Shown piece by piece: positions 1 through 21,138 of a stretch of 64,000 bases of DNA. A program made the translations under genes and the position numbers. The first letter of the stretch is position 1. Every line of letters begins with the position of its first letter. The stretch covers positions 11,845,221 through 11,909,220 of the forward strand of contig OW203986.1 in assembly GCA_934047225.1 (NCBI GenBank), in the 5' to 3' direction. Under the pieces are notes generated by a model. That model was given only the letters and a program-made list of their open reading frames with translations. It was not told the origin of the DNA and made no database searches. This DNA comes from Ypsolopha sequella. Taxonomy: Eukaryota > Arthropoda > Insecta > Lepidoptera > Ypsolophidae.

Positions 1-218
1 TTCTACGCTCTTCGGACAGCGTAAATTAACGTTTCCAACAGGTGGTCCCGTTTTGCAGCCAATTCTGATGTTTAGTTTGTTAGAAAATGCGACGACGCAC
101 ATAGCGTTGTGAGTAAATAATGGCATTGTGTACAAACAGTATGCGTCTGGTTGTTGTAAGTTCGTAACAGATTCGCAGGTGTTATGCAACCTGAGCCATG
201 ATCAGCCATCCCTGTCGG
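1..218. other. unassigned left edge
   Basis: No coding exon, RNA gene or repeat is recognisable in this stretch. It ends at the TTAA that begins the next element. Confidence 0.4.
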
Positions 219-882
219 TTTAAGGCGATACGTAAAAGTTTTAGCGTCCCTGTTACTCCATATGCGAAAAAACCCTCAGTGCGAGAGGGACGGATTCGTG
301 GAAAAATAACAAAAAGTCGGTTTTTTATTAATATAAAATGTACTAAAGATGCTATCAAAATTTCGTTTAACCAGGTCCTAGAAACCGTTAAAACCCATCT
401 AATAAAATATAATTGCAGTCCATATGTCATTCTAAATTGTCAGACCCGGGCCTATTGTGTATCTCTAGTTGCCTTCTGGACTGGGTGTCTATCATCAAAA
501 ACATAGATATACTATCGAATTCCGATGTCCTAAGGATATTTTCGCACTTGAAGTGACGACACAGATTGTTAATAGTTCAATACCCACTAAAGGCAATTTT
601 GAAATTTCAGTTTTTAGCTATGTTTTTGATAATAGGCACCTCGCGCAGTTGGCAACTAAAGATACACAATAGGGGGGCAGGAGAATTGGTGTCGAAAAGG
701 ACCTCATTTCAATAAACATTTCTATCGAGCCGAATTTCTCCAATTGCGTTTCTGTTTTAACAGGTCCCTAGAAAAAGAATCCAAAAATAATGTACTATTT
801 TATCAAAATAATACATTATTTACTGAAGTAGATAATAATATGCAAGTTCTTAAAGAGTCGATTTTTTTTCGTAGCGCCTTAA
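219..882 (+). mobile_element. TTAA-flanked palindromic element, GGCGATA family, subtype A
   Basis: The element starts TTAAGGCGATACG at 219 and ends GCGCCTTAA at 882. The termini are mirror images and each is bounded by TTAA, the target site used by piggyBac-type transposases. Related copies lie at 22139-22561, 23278-23679 and 39836-40211. No transposase frame remains, so it is a non-autonomous (MITE-like) copy. It is interrupted by a second element at 451-673. Assignment to piggyBac is inference from the TTAA alone. Confidence 0.65.
451..673. mobile_element. nested inverted-repeat element inside the TTAA element
   Basis: Terminal inverted repeats CCTATTGTGTATC (from 451) and GATACACAATAGG (to 673) bound a 223-bp insert, and the match extends inward through the TAGTTGCC / GGCAACTA sequence. 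The related copy at 39836-40211 lacks this insert at the equivalent position (about 40045-40060) and so serves as an empty site. The target duplication is unclear because of flanking G runs. Confidence 0.65.
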
Positions 883-1150
883 AGAGGTGGTGGTTTAGTT
901 GCAAGGTAATTACACGGCACCGCTGCAGTTGCCGTGATGTTCTTCAGATACCTGGAGATGATTTTATCGTTGGTAACCTCAATAACGCAACAGTGTTAGT
1001 GGGCACCGTGAATACCTAACCCTAGCTCAAGGAATGCTAATGTGGAGAATCGAAGCATTTGTTATAAGTCTTATAGTTAATAAGTAACTATGTACGAGTA
1101 TGATTGTATGTTTTAATAGCTACATGCATCGCTTAGTATACTCTAAAACA

Positions 1151-1924
1151 AAATCAGCCAAGTGCGAGTCAGACTCGCGTACCTAGGGTTCCGTATGATA
1201 AATTTAATTTAGTCATTTTTTTCGTGAATTACTCAACCGCTATATTTTTCCTGTAATCTGTACCTAAACACATATTACCATGATTTTTTTCGGTTACCAG
1301 TTTTGGAGATAAGGAGGGGGACATACATTTTTTTAATGGTTATTTAAGGATTTCTCGATATAGATGTAATTAAATATAGCCAAACTATATATTTTGACAA
1401 TGAGATTTTTAATACTTACAATTTGATCTCAACATTGTATTTTTATAAAATATATTTTTTATTTTTCTTCTCATTCGTGCTCAACTTTTTTTAAATCGCT
1501 ATAACTTCCCTGTAATTTTGTTTTATAATTTTTGATTTACCGGTTTTGGAGATAAGGGGGGGACATACATATTTTAATGGGGCTTTTTAAAGATTTCTCA
1601 AAACCAGTGTCAGTAAATATAGTTAAGTGTATATTTTTACAATCAGCTTTTTAATATCTACAATTTGATACCCATATTGTATTTTTAGGATAATATTTTC
1701 AAATTTTCTCACTTTTGTTTTGGAAATAATTTGAACAGTTTAAAATTTACATATATTTTTTTTACACCGTTATATGTGGGCAAATTAATGCTATTTTTTT
1801 GCCAAATTTCATGTCTTTATCATTACCGGTGCTAAAGTTATGAGGCTGTGACATATGGACAGACGGACAACAGAGTCTCACCATAAAGGTTCGTTTTGTA
1901 CCTTTTAGGTACTACGGAACCCTT
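1151..1924 (+). repeat. dispersed repeat with GGTTCCGT / ACGGAACC ends
   Basis: The repeat begins AAGTGCGAGTCAGACTCGC then AGGGTTCCGT, and ends GGTACTACGGAACCCT. Other copies are at 7743-8278 (reverse), 63508-64000 (forward, runs off the window) and a diverged one at 56628-56962. This copy has an internal tandem duplication of roughly 300 bp: the GTTTTGGAGATAAGG segment occurs near 1301 and again near 1543. I recognise it only as a common lepidopteran non-coding repeat. Confidence 0.6.
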
Positions 1925-1950
1925 ATATTATTAGAGTCTATTACAAACTA

Positions 1951-2148
1951 GTAGAAGAGATCAACTAGGAACACATTTCAAGTAAGCAAATATAAAAAAG
2001 TCCTCGGCCATGATAAGAACTTCGGTGGCGCAGTTAGTAGCACTCCTGTCTGTCATATAAGCAGGAGGTCGCAGGTTCGAATCGTGGCCCGAGGAATTTT
2101 TTCAAATATTTGTTTACTTGAAATTTGTTTCTAGTTGATCTTGTCTAC
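1951..2148. mobile_element. 198-bp hairpin element with a tRNA-like core
   Basis: Left arm 1951-2009 and right arm about 2086-2148 are near-perfect inverted repeats. AGATCAACTAGGAACA on the left is mirrored by TTTGTTTCTAGTTGATCT on the right, and TCCTCGG pairs with CCGAGGA at the inner edge. Between them sits a tRNA-like sequence (2020-2094). No protein frame and no clear target duplication are visible. It is either a foldback element that captured a tRNA or a SINE duplicated in inverted form. Confidence 0.7.
2020..2094 (+). pseudogene. tRNA-like sequence (degenerate)
   Basis: An A-box-like TGGCGCAGTTAGTAGC lies at 2026-2041 and a B-box-like GGTTCGAATCG at 2074-2084, spaced as in RNA polymerase III genes. 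The ends CTTCGG and CCGAGG can form an acceptor-like stem, and CTCCTG / CAGGAG can form an anticodon-like stem. However, that stem encloses about 13 nt rather than 7, and the T stem is poorly paired, so this is not a normal tRNA. The loop contains CTGTCAT, which hints at tRNA-Asp, but this is weak. Confidence 0.5.
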
Positions 2149-2387
2149 GTACGTATAATAAGTATGTATATGTATAGATAAATGGAAACACGATATGGAA
2201 TAACGATCCAGATATATTTTCAGTGGAATAGTTGTTAGAAACATTATAAAACTTTTTGTATTTTTATAAATTTAAACTTGGAACGCAAGCTTACGACGCT
2301 TTCATTCTTTTGTTTTTATAATCTATGGTTTTGTTTTACGCTACAGAATAGAATGGCCGCATAAATTTGTTTTATTGTTAAGAACGG

Positions 2388-2629
2388 TTTCGCAGCTGGA
2401 TTGTGAAAAACCCGTTCTAATTAATCGAAACAGAACACTTAAATTCAAAATTCACTCAACAGTTATTCAACAAAACCTTATTACCAGCTATGTATTGTGT
2501 ATACTGCCACTGCAAAGTTTCCATTGGTATTTGAAAATTAGAAATTAAAAATTATTGAACTTTGCAATGGCAACATACGCAATAGAAAAAGGCGGGTTTT
2601 TCACTATCCGGCTGCGAAACCTTTTTTAA
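2388..2629. mobile_element. TTAA-flanked palindromic element, GGTTTCGCAGC family (deleted copy)
   Basis: The ends GGTTTCGCAGCTGG...GAAAAACCCG and CGGGTTTTTCAC...GCTGCGAAACC are inverted and bounded by TTAA at 2388 and 2626. It is a 242-bp internally deleted relative of the 1.36-kb copy at 38483-39839. Its right TTAA is also the left TTAA of the next element. Confidence 0.65.
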
Positions 2630-3022
2630 GGCGATATGCGAAAAAAATACGGGTGTTTCTTTTCTGTGTATTTCATGAAATACACGGAAAATTATAATCA
2701 GTTTCTGGTATATGCATCTTGACTATATAATCAATTTATTTGAAATTGGAAAACATGTTTGGATAAATTTTCCTCGATAGAAATAATTGTTCAAATGAGG
2801 TCTCAAACACACTTTTTCTCCTCGTTTGACAAATAGGAACCATATACAGAACTCAAACATATTTTATTAGATGTGTTTCAACGATATCTAGAGATTTGAT
2901 ATTTGAAATTTTGCAAGCTATTTTAGTTTTTTTTATAAAAATTATAAAACTAACATTTTTCGCTTGGAGTGACAGTGACAAAAATAAAATTCGCATACGG
3001 CCAGTTGCAGAAAGGGTTTTTA
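2626..3022 (+). mobile_element. TTAA-flanked element, GGCGATA family, subtype B
   Basis: Starts TTAAGGCGATATGCG and shares its body with 5531-5954 (reverse) and 16286-16655: ATACGGGTGTTTCTTTTC, TTTCATGAAATACAC, and CGCTTGGAGTGACAGTGAC near the far end. The right end is diverged; a TTAA at 3019-3022 is the probable boundary. Non-coding. Confidence 0.55.
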
Positions 3023-3457
3023 AGTTTAATGAAACTTTAAAATACATGCTGTCACTTTCTTTGTCAAGAACAACGTAAGGGATGGCATCAACTTTAAAGG
3101 TTCATTAACCTTAAAAACCTTTTCTGTTAGTCTTCGGGCATTGCTAATCGTACAATCGGTACAATAGTTTTAAATCATATACGTAGGTGTAGTTGTAACA
3201 ATTATTATGGAATCGCGGTAATTGATGTATGCCCCCGTGTTTGGAGTTTAAATTGCTAGAAAGACGTAGTATCGCTTTGAATTCCGCGTTCTATATTGCC
3301 AAACAATAAAATTTATATAATCGCGTGATAGATTACTGCAATGCTGATTCAGGCTGTGTATTATTTTATATTTTGTATTCGAAAGTTATCCTTTGACTGT
3401 CAGGTAATATTTTGCTCTGGGTCAATTCCTCTTCAAATCACATTTAATATCAACTTC

Positions 3458-3616
3458 GGGTCTACCGCGTAATTCTGATTTTCATCAACATCAACTTGAG
3501 ATTGAAATTTGACGTGCGTGCGAAAGAGATGGCATGTTAGGCGGGCGTCGTCGCACACACGTCAAATTTCAATCTCAAGTTGATGTTGATGAAAATCAGA
3601 ATTACGCGGTAGACCC
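3458..3616. mobile_element. 159-bp foldback MITE, GGGTCTACCGCG termini
   Basis: The arms (about 60 bp each) begin GGGTCTACCGCG and end CGCGGTAGACCC. Inside, ATCAACATCAACTTGAGATT is mirrored by its complement, with a spacer of about 45 bp. The terminal 12 bp are identical to those of the element at 11056-11363, whose interior is different. No target duplication is evident. Confidence 0.75.
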
Positions 3617-5101
3617 CCTGACCTTACTCCACCTACACCTTCCCTGATTGATCATGTGCAGACATTTCCTCTGTATTTTATCTATTTAACATTAAAATAT
3701 ATACTGGGTGTTAAGATGATGTTGCCGAAGCCGGAAACTGGCGATTGTACTCGTCCATAGCTGTGACTCGTCTGTCGCAGCTTCATAATTTTGTTTGAAA
3801 CTTCAAACAAAAAAAGGATTCTTTGTACGCATAATATGGCAAAATTAAATTCCGAAATGATACAATATGAGTTATGTATGAGTATCTAATTGTATGTATT
3901 AAAAAATTGATTATAAAATAATATATAGCATGGATAGTATAAATCTTAAAAAAAAAAAAACAGAAAACTTTTGGCTCCCACCCTCCCTTATCACAAAAAC
4001 TAATAAACCGTAAAGTATGAAAAAAGTCACATAAATAAAATTTTACAACTAAAGATAACAATATTTTTTTTTTACTTTTTTTATTCCAAGTTTGAAAAAA
4101 CATGTTTTTTTTTCATATATCTTTTAGAAAACCCACTTTTTGAACTACTACTAACTACATGCTCATTATGTAAAATGGGCAATAACAACAAATAAAAATA
4201 TGCAACATTGAAATGCTCATCCAGCGCGCATGGTAGTGTCCAGGTGCGTTTGTCCTAAAAGGTTACTCATATCCAGTTGTATTGCACCTTATGAAAGTGC
4301 AGCTGTTCAGCGCATGCAGGTGTAAGGAACATGTGTCGGCAATAGCTGATAGCCTCACCAAGTTCATTACCAGTGCGTACGAATCGATCGGTCACGGTAA
4401 CGCCCCCGCCCGACCCGAACTCGAATAACGCAACAAATTTTCCTTATCTCGCCGATGACTGTTCAGTTACGACTTTTTTCGCGCTTCATATCAAAGTCCA
4501 CTGTAAAGCAATCTCGGCTCTTGCATGTGGCCTACTTTCTTGAAGATCTTCAGATCCGATTTCATTTTGATAACTTTCGTTTTTTTCCTGCGCTTTTCTC
4601 TAGCTAGGGTCTAACACTGTCAACTACTTATTAAGTTATCAACTATCACTTATCACTGAGAAACGATCACAACAAATTTATTGGATGTCCTCAATATTTT
4701 TTTATACCAAATTCTTTGTCCCGTTTTTGGCTTGGTGGTTATTGTATCAACATCCTTTATATCCTGTATGTGCTCAGAGGCTGGGACTCTCTGTCCCCCT
4801 CTAAAAATAACGGTAAAGTTATTAAAGCCAAAAGAGTGTTAATAACAAAAAAAACGCCTATATTGTTGACCAGAGTCACTACGATGATAATAAAGAAAAC
4901 CGCATTTAAATCTGTTGAGTGGTTCTCGAGTCGAGTCAAATGTATACCATATAAACAAACAGACAAAAAATATTTTTAAAAATGATTCTAGTTTTGACCT
5001 GTTAAATAATAAAGTAACTCATTTCATTTAAAATTTTGCATGGTGTTTTTAATACTTTATTGTTAGGACATACCTATGTGGAAGCCGGATTTTAAATAAC
5101 T
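3617..5101. other. non-coding stretch, no gene seen
   Basis: AT-rich sequence with A and T runs near 3950 and 4070. Open frames here are short and lack codon structure. A GC-richer patch at 4360-4450 shows no exon signals that I can support. Confidence 0.5.
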
Positions 5102-5483
5102 CGCCGTATTACAAGTAGCCGCCCCGGATTGAAAAACGTAAAAAAATGTTCAGCCAAAATGTCGAAATAATCAAAACGGTGGCCAACTTTTAGCCCTATT
5201 TTTTTCGTGTATTCATATGTATACCAAAATTCAAGAATAGGTGCGCGATGACGAGCGGAGCGAGGAGGACCGTGTTAGGTTGACATGTTTATGAGCCGAG
5301 CGAAGCGGAGCGGAGCGGGGCGACCGCCCTAGTTTTAACAGAATTAAGTACACAAAAAAAAAGGGCCACCGTTGGCCACCGTTTTGGCGAACGTATCATT
5401 TCGACATTTTGGCTAAACGTCGATCAGCCGCATTACAATACAGTGACGTTTTTCATTTCGGCCCGCCTACCTGTAATACGGCG
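5102..5483. mobile_element. palindromic element with AGCGAAGCG-rich core
   Basis: The ends CGCCGTATTACAAGTAG and CTACCTGTAATACGGCG are inverted repeats. A second inverted pair (AAAATGTCGAAATAATC and its counterpart near 5395) lies inside. The centre (5240-5330) is a purine-rich GAGCGAAGCGGAGCGGAG sequence shared with 13981-14090, 16012-16105 and, reversed, 24640-24760. Non-coding. Confidence 0.6.
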
Positions 5484-5530
5484 TGTTATACGATATGGTT
5501 TCGAAATATAGATAAAGATAGATATGGTAC

Positions 5531-5954
5531 TTAAGAAGCTATGCGAATTTTATTTTTGTCACTGTCACTCCAAGCGAAAAATCGCGCAGTGCAAGAGGGG
5601 CGGATTCAGGGAAAAAGGAAAAAAGTTGGTTTTATGTTTTTATTAAAAAAACTGAAATAGCTAGCAAAATTTCAAATATCAAATCTCTAGATATTGTTAA
5701 AAAACACCTAATAAAATATGTTTGCGTTCTGTATATGGTTCCTATTCGTCAAACGAGGAGAAAAAGTGTGTTTGAAGACATAATTTCAGCAATTATTTCT
5801 ATCGAGGAAAATTTATCCAAACATGTTTTCCAATTTCAAAACCTTAGATTATATAGTCAAAATGCATGTACCAGAAACTGTTTATCATTTTCTGTGTATT
5901 TCATGAAATACACAGAAAAGAAACACCCGTATTTTTTTTCGCATATCGCCTTAA
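5531..5954 (-). mobile_element. TTAA-flanked element, GGCGATA family, subtype B (reverse)
   Basis: Runs from TTAAG at 5531 to CTTAA at 5954 (424 bp). It carries the same CACTGTCACTCCAAGCG and TTTCATGAAATACAC blocks as 2626-3022, in reverse. This copy keeps both TTAA ends. The small forward frames inside it have no protein-like features. Confidence 0.65.
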
Positions 5955-7742
5955 TATAATTATTAAGGCGAATATAATTATTCTAAGGTACTTAATTATA
6001 AAGTGTAGAATTTTGATAGTGCCGAGCACAGCAAAACTTTGGCAAAATGTTTGCCGCGAAATAAAATATATATGAAATATATTTATTTATGTAATGTAGA
6101 TATAACAGATACACTTATTACAGGTCAGTTCTAATGTAAAATAAGTAATTAAATAATCTATGTGTATAAGTAATAGTTTTGTTTCATAAATAATAATATG
6201 GGGAAATATGCAGGGGAATAATAAAGGTTGGGTTTACTTAAATTTAATAAAAAAAATATAGGAATAAGGAATAAAGAGGTTACTTCCGATCTGTCAATGG
6301 CCGAAAAAGTGGTTGTTGCTCGCCTACTTTTGGTTGGTATGAAGAAAGTAAAAGAGCCATTCATCATGGCAGCGGGCGGTGTCTCTACCATTCACTAGGT
6401 CGGTTGGTCGACTTCGCGTCCGGTGTCAGAAATTGGTCTCGACCATCGAGCACCTAGCCCCGAGAGCGAACGCCGTTCCTTCCGATTCCGCTAGCTAAGC
6501 AGTGTTTTTGCATAGGCTTGACTATATGCATTTCACTCCCGCTTACAGAGGATTCTCTATTTCTATCACCGCATGGTGCTGCATTAGCCAATCAGAGTGC
6601 GTTAAGGGGCTCCACAATGCTAAACATTAGTTTTGTATTGGATTCAATTCCGTCAATGTAGATCAAAAAAATTAAAAAAATATATGGCGTGTTTTTTGAA
6701 TCAAGATAATTATTAATTACACTTTAAAAATAAACATACTTTCAATCTTATATTAATTACATTACATTTAAAAAAACATGATTTTCACGAAAAAAGCGAT
6801 TCAGTTTCCATGTTTCAAAACCAATTGAAACGAAACCAACACACGCAGATACTAACTAGAAAAAACCATCTTTATTACACAAAGGAATTATGGTTAATGG
6901 CCTAATAAAGAAAGAAAGAAAGAACGAACGGCATTTATTGCCAAAAAAAATACAGTAAAGAATAAAAAATAAAACAAGATATTATATACTAACTTAAATT
7001 CTAACAAATTAACCAAGAAGGCAAGTAACTTACAAAATTACTTATAAATAAAGTGTTACATGGTTAACCATACATCCTTAAGCTAGCATACATTGTACAG
7101 CTTTTGTTTGGCAAAAAGGTGGCCCGCTCAGCATTTGCTGTCGGAAACTTGTCGAGAGTTCCTACAGCGCTGATTTTCAATGCGCTAATGGAGCCGCGAT
7201 TTCAAAATAACTGAAATTTTGCGTGCGCGGCATCTAATTAGAGCTAAAAAACAAACGCGGTAGAGCAGGACTGAATTTTAGCATTGTGCAGCCCCCTAAA
7301 GCGCAACAAAAATTGGCGAAATTTATTTCAAACAAACCAAGTGTCATTTCGCCTCTTTGGGGTTAGTTCCTCTATGGTCTCAACCCAACCAGTCAATTAA
7401 AGTGATCTCACTAAACATACATAATAGTTTTATTTTGTTGTCGCTTAATAATGTTACTTTGAATGAACTGAAAAGGTTTTTCCTTTTTGATTGTTTTCCT
7501 TAGGTGACACGATTCTTTTGTCCATGTAATGGGCCACACTCAAAAGTTATCACTAAACCATTTTATAGTTAAGGGCAAAATTAGAATTGCCGTCAAGTGT
7601 TTTTTCCTTTTATTCGCGATGTAATGGTTTTTCCTAATTAGTTACGTTACGTTACTTATTATATTAATTTACTTACATATATACTCAACTGTTTATGTCT
7701 GTTATAAATAATAACTAATAACATGTACCTATTGTGTTTTTT
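5955..7742. other. non-coding stretch containing one probable TIR element
   Basis: No exon is supported. The part 6290-6600 is less AT-rich but has stops in all plausible frames. A short GAAA-type microsatellite lies at 6905-6930. Confidence 0.4.
6599..7304. mobile_element. possible 0.7-kb TIR element
   Basis: GCGTTAAGGGGCTCCACA at 6599 is mirrored imperfectly by TGTGCAGCCCCCTAAAGCGC ending at 7304, and the match continues inward as ATGCTAAA / TTTAGCAT. The terminal repeat is about 27 bp. No transposase is visible. Confidence 0.4.
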
Positions 7743-8278
7743 AGGGTTCCGTAGTACCTAAAAGGTAAAAGGAACCTTTATGGTGAGACTCCGTTGTCCG
7801 TCCGTCCGTCCGTATGTCACAGCCTCATAACTTTAGCACCGTTAAAGATAAATACATGAAATTTGACACAAAAATAGCATTAATTTGCACACATATGAAG
7901 GTGTAAAAAAAATATGAAAAATTTGAAATTGTTCAAAATATTTCCAAAACAAAAGTGAGAAAAATAAAAAATATTAGCCTAAAAATACAACATGGGTATC
8001 AAATTGTAGGTATTAAAAAGTTGATTCTAAAAATATATACTTTTAATATATATACTGACACTTGTTTCGAGAAATCTTTAAAAAACCCCCTTATCTCCAA
8101 AACTGGTAGATCAAAAAATATGAAAAAAAAAATCATGGTAATATGTGTTTACGTAAAGATTACAGGAAAAATAAAGCGGTTGAGAAATTCACGAAAAAAA
8201 ATGACAAAATTAAATTTATCATCCACAATACGGAACCCTAGGTACGCGAGTCTGACTCGCACTTGGCCGGTTTTTTTT
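7743..8278 (-). repeat. dispersed repeat with GGTTCCGT / ACGGAACC ends (reverse copy)
   Basis: Reverse-orientation copy of the 1151-1924 repeat. It starts AGGGTTCCGTAGTACC, has a short CCGT-rich run (CCGTCCGTCCGTCCGT) at 7798, and ends GCGAGTCTGACTCGCACTTG near 8272. Confidence 0.6.
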
Positions 8279-8487
8279 ATTGTTACCACCATTATTTGAA
8301 ATGCTAATAATGTCTCATTGTCTATATATAGAAAATTTTACATAGGTGATTTCCCGAAACTCTTTACCCCTCTATGAAAACGCTTCTTAAAAGAGTTAAG
8401 GAAGCTTAAATTTTATCGCATAAATACCCATTATCAGATGATATTACGCCATTCTAGCCACTAACCAAACGTTTTCTTCCTTTTCAG

Positions 8488-18033
<9,546 letters not shown>

Positions 18034-20350
18034 GGCGCCGCAGGTCGCAACTAGACTGCTGAACAAGTTGCGACTTACTCAGTGTTCAATGTATTCACAA
18101 ACTTTAAAACTAGTTTTATCATTAGTTAACAAGAGTACTTACCGCTTCAGAATGTGTCGTGGTACTCGGAACGGTAATGCTGATGTAAATTTCGCTACAA
18201 AAATGACAATAAGCTTAACTTGTGCGTGGATTGGACACGTTGTATGATTTCTCGTGTCTTTAGGTGTTAGTGATACTGTTCATGATACAACGGTGGCCTT
18301 TATATAAGTGATTTATTATTCAGAATTGGTTTTTGACGTCTCTGCATTTATTTAGACGAGATCGAAAAACTCAATTCTGTGTAAGTGATATGATACCCCT
18401 TAATTGAATAAATTGTTTGAAGAATAGTTGGCACTATTCTGAATTAAGCGCCAATATCTTTTGGGCTGATTTTGTCTGGTTTGGCATAATTACCACAAAA
18501 AATTAAAGGGTCGCCCACACCGACTTTCAATCACTGAGCCCTACAATTTTTTAAATCATATTAGTAACAGGAACGTTTTAGGGTTATTGAAAAAAAAAAA
18601 AAACAAACAGTGTCTGTGCCAAAACCAGAGTGGGATGACTCTTTTCTTAGACAATACGATCAAGTTTTAGGATTTTATTTCAAGACGGGCATTGTAGTAA
18701 GATGAAAATTTAGCCTAATAAGCCGACATCTGTGTTTGTTGTGAATAACTATACAGGTAAAGTGTTAGGTACCTAAATTGGTACGAAAATGTTTTGAAGT
18801 GTTTTGCAGGCCATGACTAACATTGTTGGCTAGTCATAATTAGGAGCTAATAAAGACTGCGTAGATTGAAACTATTGACTGCAGTCACTGTAACGCTTTT
18901 TTCCTCGTCGAAAAATGCATCGTTGCGGTTAAAATTTTAAGATGTAGGTTTTCTATATTCTTTTTTTTAAGACTATCGGAAATCCTCTATTTTATAAAAC
19001 TAGATAAATCTTATTGAATAACTATATTCATCATCATCAGTGCCTTAATGTGCCTTAAAAATAACTTTATTTATTGATTTTTGTAATCTAGTTAATGTTG
19101 ATCGACTTCTACAACATTTTATTAGTATAAAATGAAATGAAATGTCTGTTTGTAACATCGAAATTGTTGTGCGTATTGATTATTTGAGATAATTAAGATA
19201 CTTACTTAACTTTTTGTAATGTGTTTTGTCTACTTACACCGTCCTTGTGTATTTTCAATGAGGGATAAATAGGCGTTAAGTTTTTATATATTATTCATAA
19301 AATAAAATATGTTGGCAACTACTATTTACTTAGTTATTATTATGTTTTATAGATATAAAACTCGATGCTTGTGTATGGGTGCAGCTAGTTAAATAACAAT
19401 CAATAGATAATTTTGAAGTCAGTTAAAAGTTGTATGTCTCGGGAATGCCTGTTTCTAGTGGAAACTTGTGTTCATGCATCTAGAGGCAAATGTTCCACTG
19501 GCAGACACAGACGTGCAATATCGCAACTTTTGTGTGGTTGACGAGTGAATATGACTTCCAATTTGGTGCCAACGAGGACAACGCGATTCTAAATCCTAAT
19601 TTCGAGGAGTGATTTAGTGCGTTAGGGTTGTTTGTAGAAAATGTCGGATCATCTTCAGATGGAAATCATTTACAAAGTCTTTGTATTATGTAGCCCACCT
19701 AGTCTTCATTTTGTTTTGTGTGATCGTCCAATTTGACAAATTAGATGATTGGAATTGCGATGTTGAAATTAAATAAATTAAGCTACATTGAAAACTTTGC
19801 CATATTAGTGAAACGCTAAGTTATCTTCAGTTTTATTCCTCTGTAAGTATTGTAAACTAGACTTAACGGTGCTGGGATAGAGCATATACCTTTTGTATTC
19901 TGTAGATCCATTTTATACTGTATAATTACACTTCATAATTGATACTTCACTTATTGCTCCGTTTATTATTCTACGTTTATTTCATTTAAATCGTTAGGGA
20001 TGCGACGATTGTATGTCAGCATTCAATTGTTTCATTCACCTTTGTGTATGTCGTTCAATAATCTCCGCGTAAATAAAATAAACATTCCATGTCGCGAAAA
20101 TATCTTCTAACATATCGCCATCTCGTTCTGTCTTACCTTTCTGTTTGTGTGTCTCTCTAGGGTGGCTATTACGGAATAATTTTCAGAACAATATTTCAAG
20201 TGAAAAGGTATCATTTATTTCTAATATAAAATAGCTTCTAATGTACACAAATATATCAATTCATTCTGATATGCAAGTTTTCTCTGTAGTATACAAATGT
20301 AACATTATTTTGTATCAAATTATCAATAAAGCAATGAAATTGAGTGTCAA
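18034..20350 (+). other. yki: yki 3' untranslated region
   Basis: About 2.3 kb after the stop that is free of the repeats found everywhere else in the window, ending shortly after AATAAA at 20325. The absence of MITEs here suggests transcribed, constrained sequence. The exact end is inferred. Confidence 0.6.
20325..20330 (+). terminator. yki: probable poly(A) signal of yki
   Basis: AATAAA within ATTATCAATAAAGCAATG. Other AATAAA copies follow near 20405, so the precise site used is uncertain. Confidence 0.5.
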
Positions 20351-20845
20351 AGTATTTTACTGTAATTTCATTGTAAATAATTCGATATTCTTTTATCATT
20401 TAAATAAATATTTGTTTTAATATAACTGTGGTGTTTTATTCGATGATTTCTTGTACGCTTGTGGGTCTGTTAGACTCATAGTTCGTTTCTCTTACTGTGC
20501 CACTGTAAATACATAACAGCAAATAATAAATAACTTTACTGGTATTTATTTCTGTACAAGTACAAATCAGTATTATATATAAGCATTAAATACACAATGA
20601 GAACTATGCTATGAGGTTGTGGGATAAGCAAGCAATAAATACAATTGATTTTTTATAATATCGGTAGTATTTACATAATAATCAACATATAACAACAGTT
20701 TTTATAAAGCCCTGTAACACTCTTCAAACCGCTTGCCCCTTGAATTAAACCTGCAAGTAATAAATAAGTATATAAGTTCTATTTATAAAATAAAATATTA
20801 AAGTAAATAATGTTATGATATGAATAAGTAAATAAACATGAACTT

Positions 20846-21138
20846 CATCTTGAATTAAAAACACTTGTACTTATAGTTTCACTTTATTTATGTTAACTCC
20901 CAAACCGGTTTCGGATTTTACTCCATTTTCAAGGGAAGATGTTAATTAAAATATTTCACTGACTCCAGGCACTAGCTCATATCATTGTTTACGTTGCTCA
21001 GAGCTAGTGCCTGGAGTCAGTGGAATATTTTAATTAACATCTTCCCTTGAAAATGGAGTAAAATCCGAAACCGGTTGGGAGTTAACATAAATAAAGTGAA
21101 ACTACTCGTATAAGTACAAGTGTTTTTAATTCAAGATG
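20846..21138. mobile_element. long near-perfect foldback with hammerhead-like motif in each arm
   Basis: The arms 20846-20978 and 21001-21138 are over 95% complementary (differing by a 6-nt insert, one base deletion and a substitution) around a 22-nt loop. Each arm carries CTTGAAAATG, a GGA/TCC stem and GAAACCGG (21046-21076 on the plus strand). The sequence just outside the right arm (GTTTCACCAAGTGCCGACAA, about 21147) recurs at about 49907 beside another CATCTTGAATTAAAAA. No protein is encoded. It resembles inverted copies of a Penelope-type terminal repeat. Confidence 0.7.
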
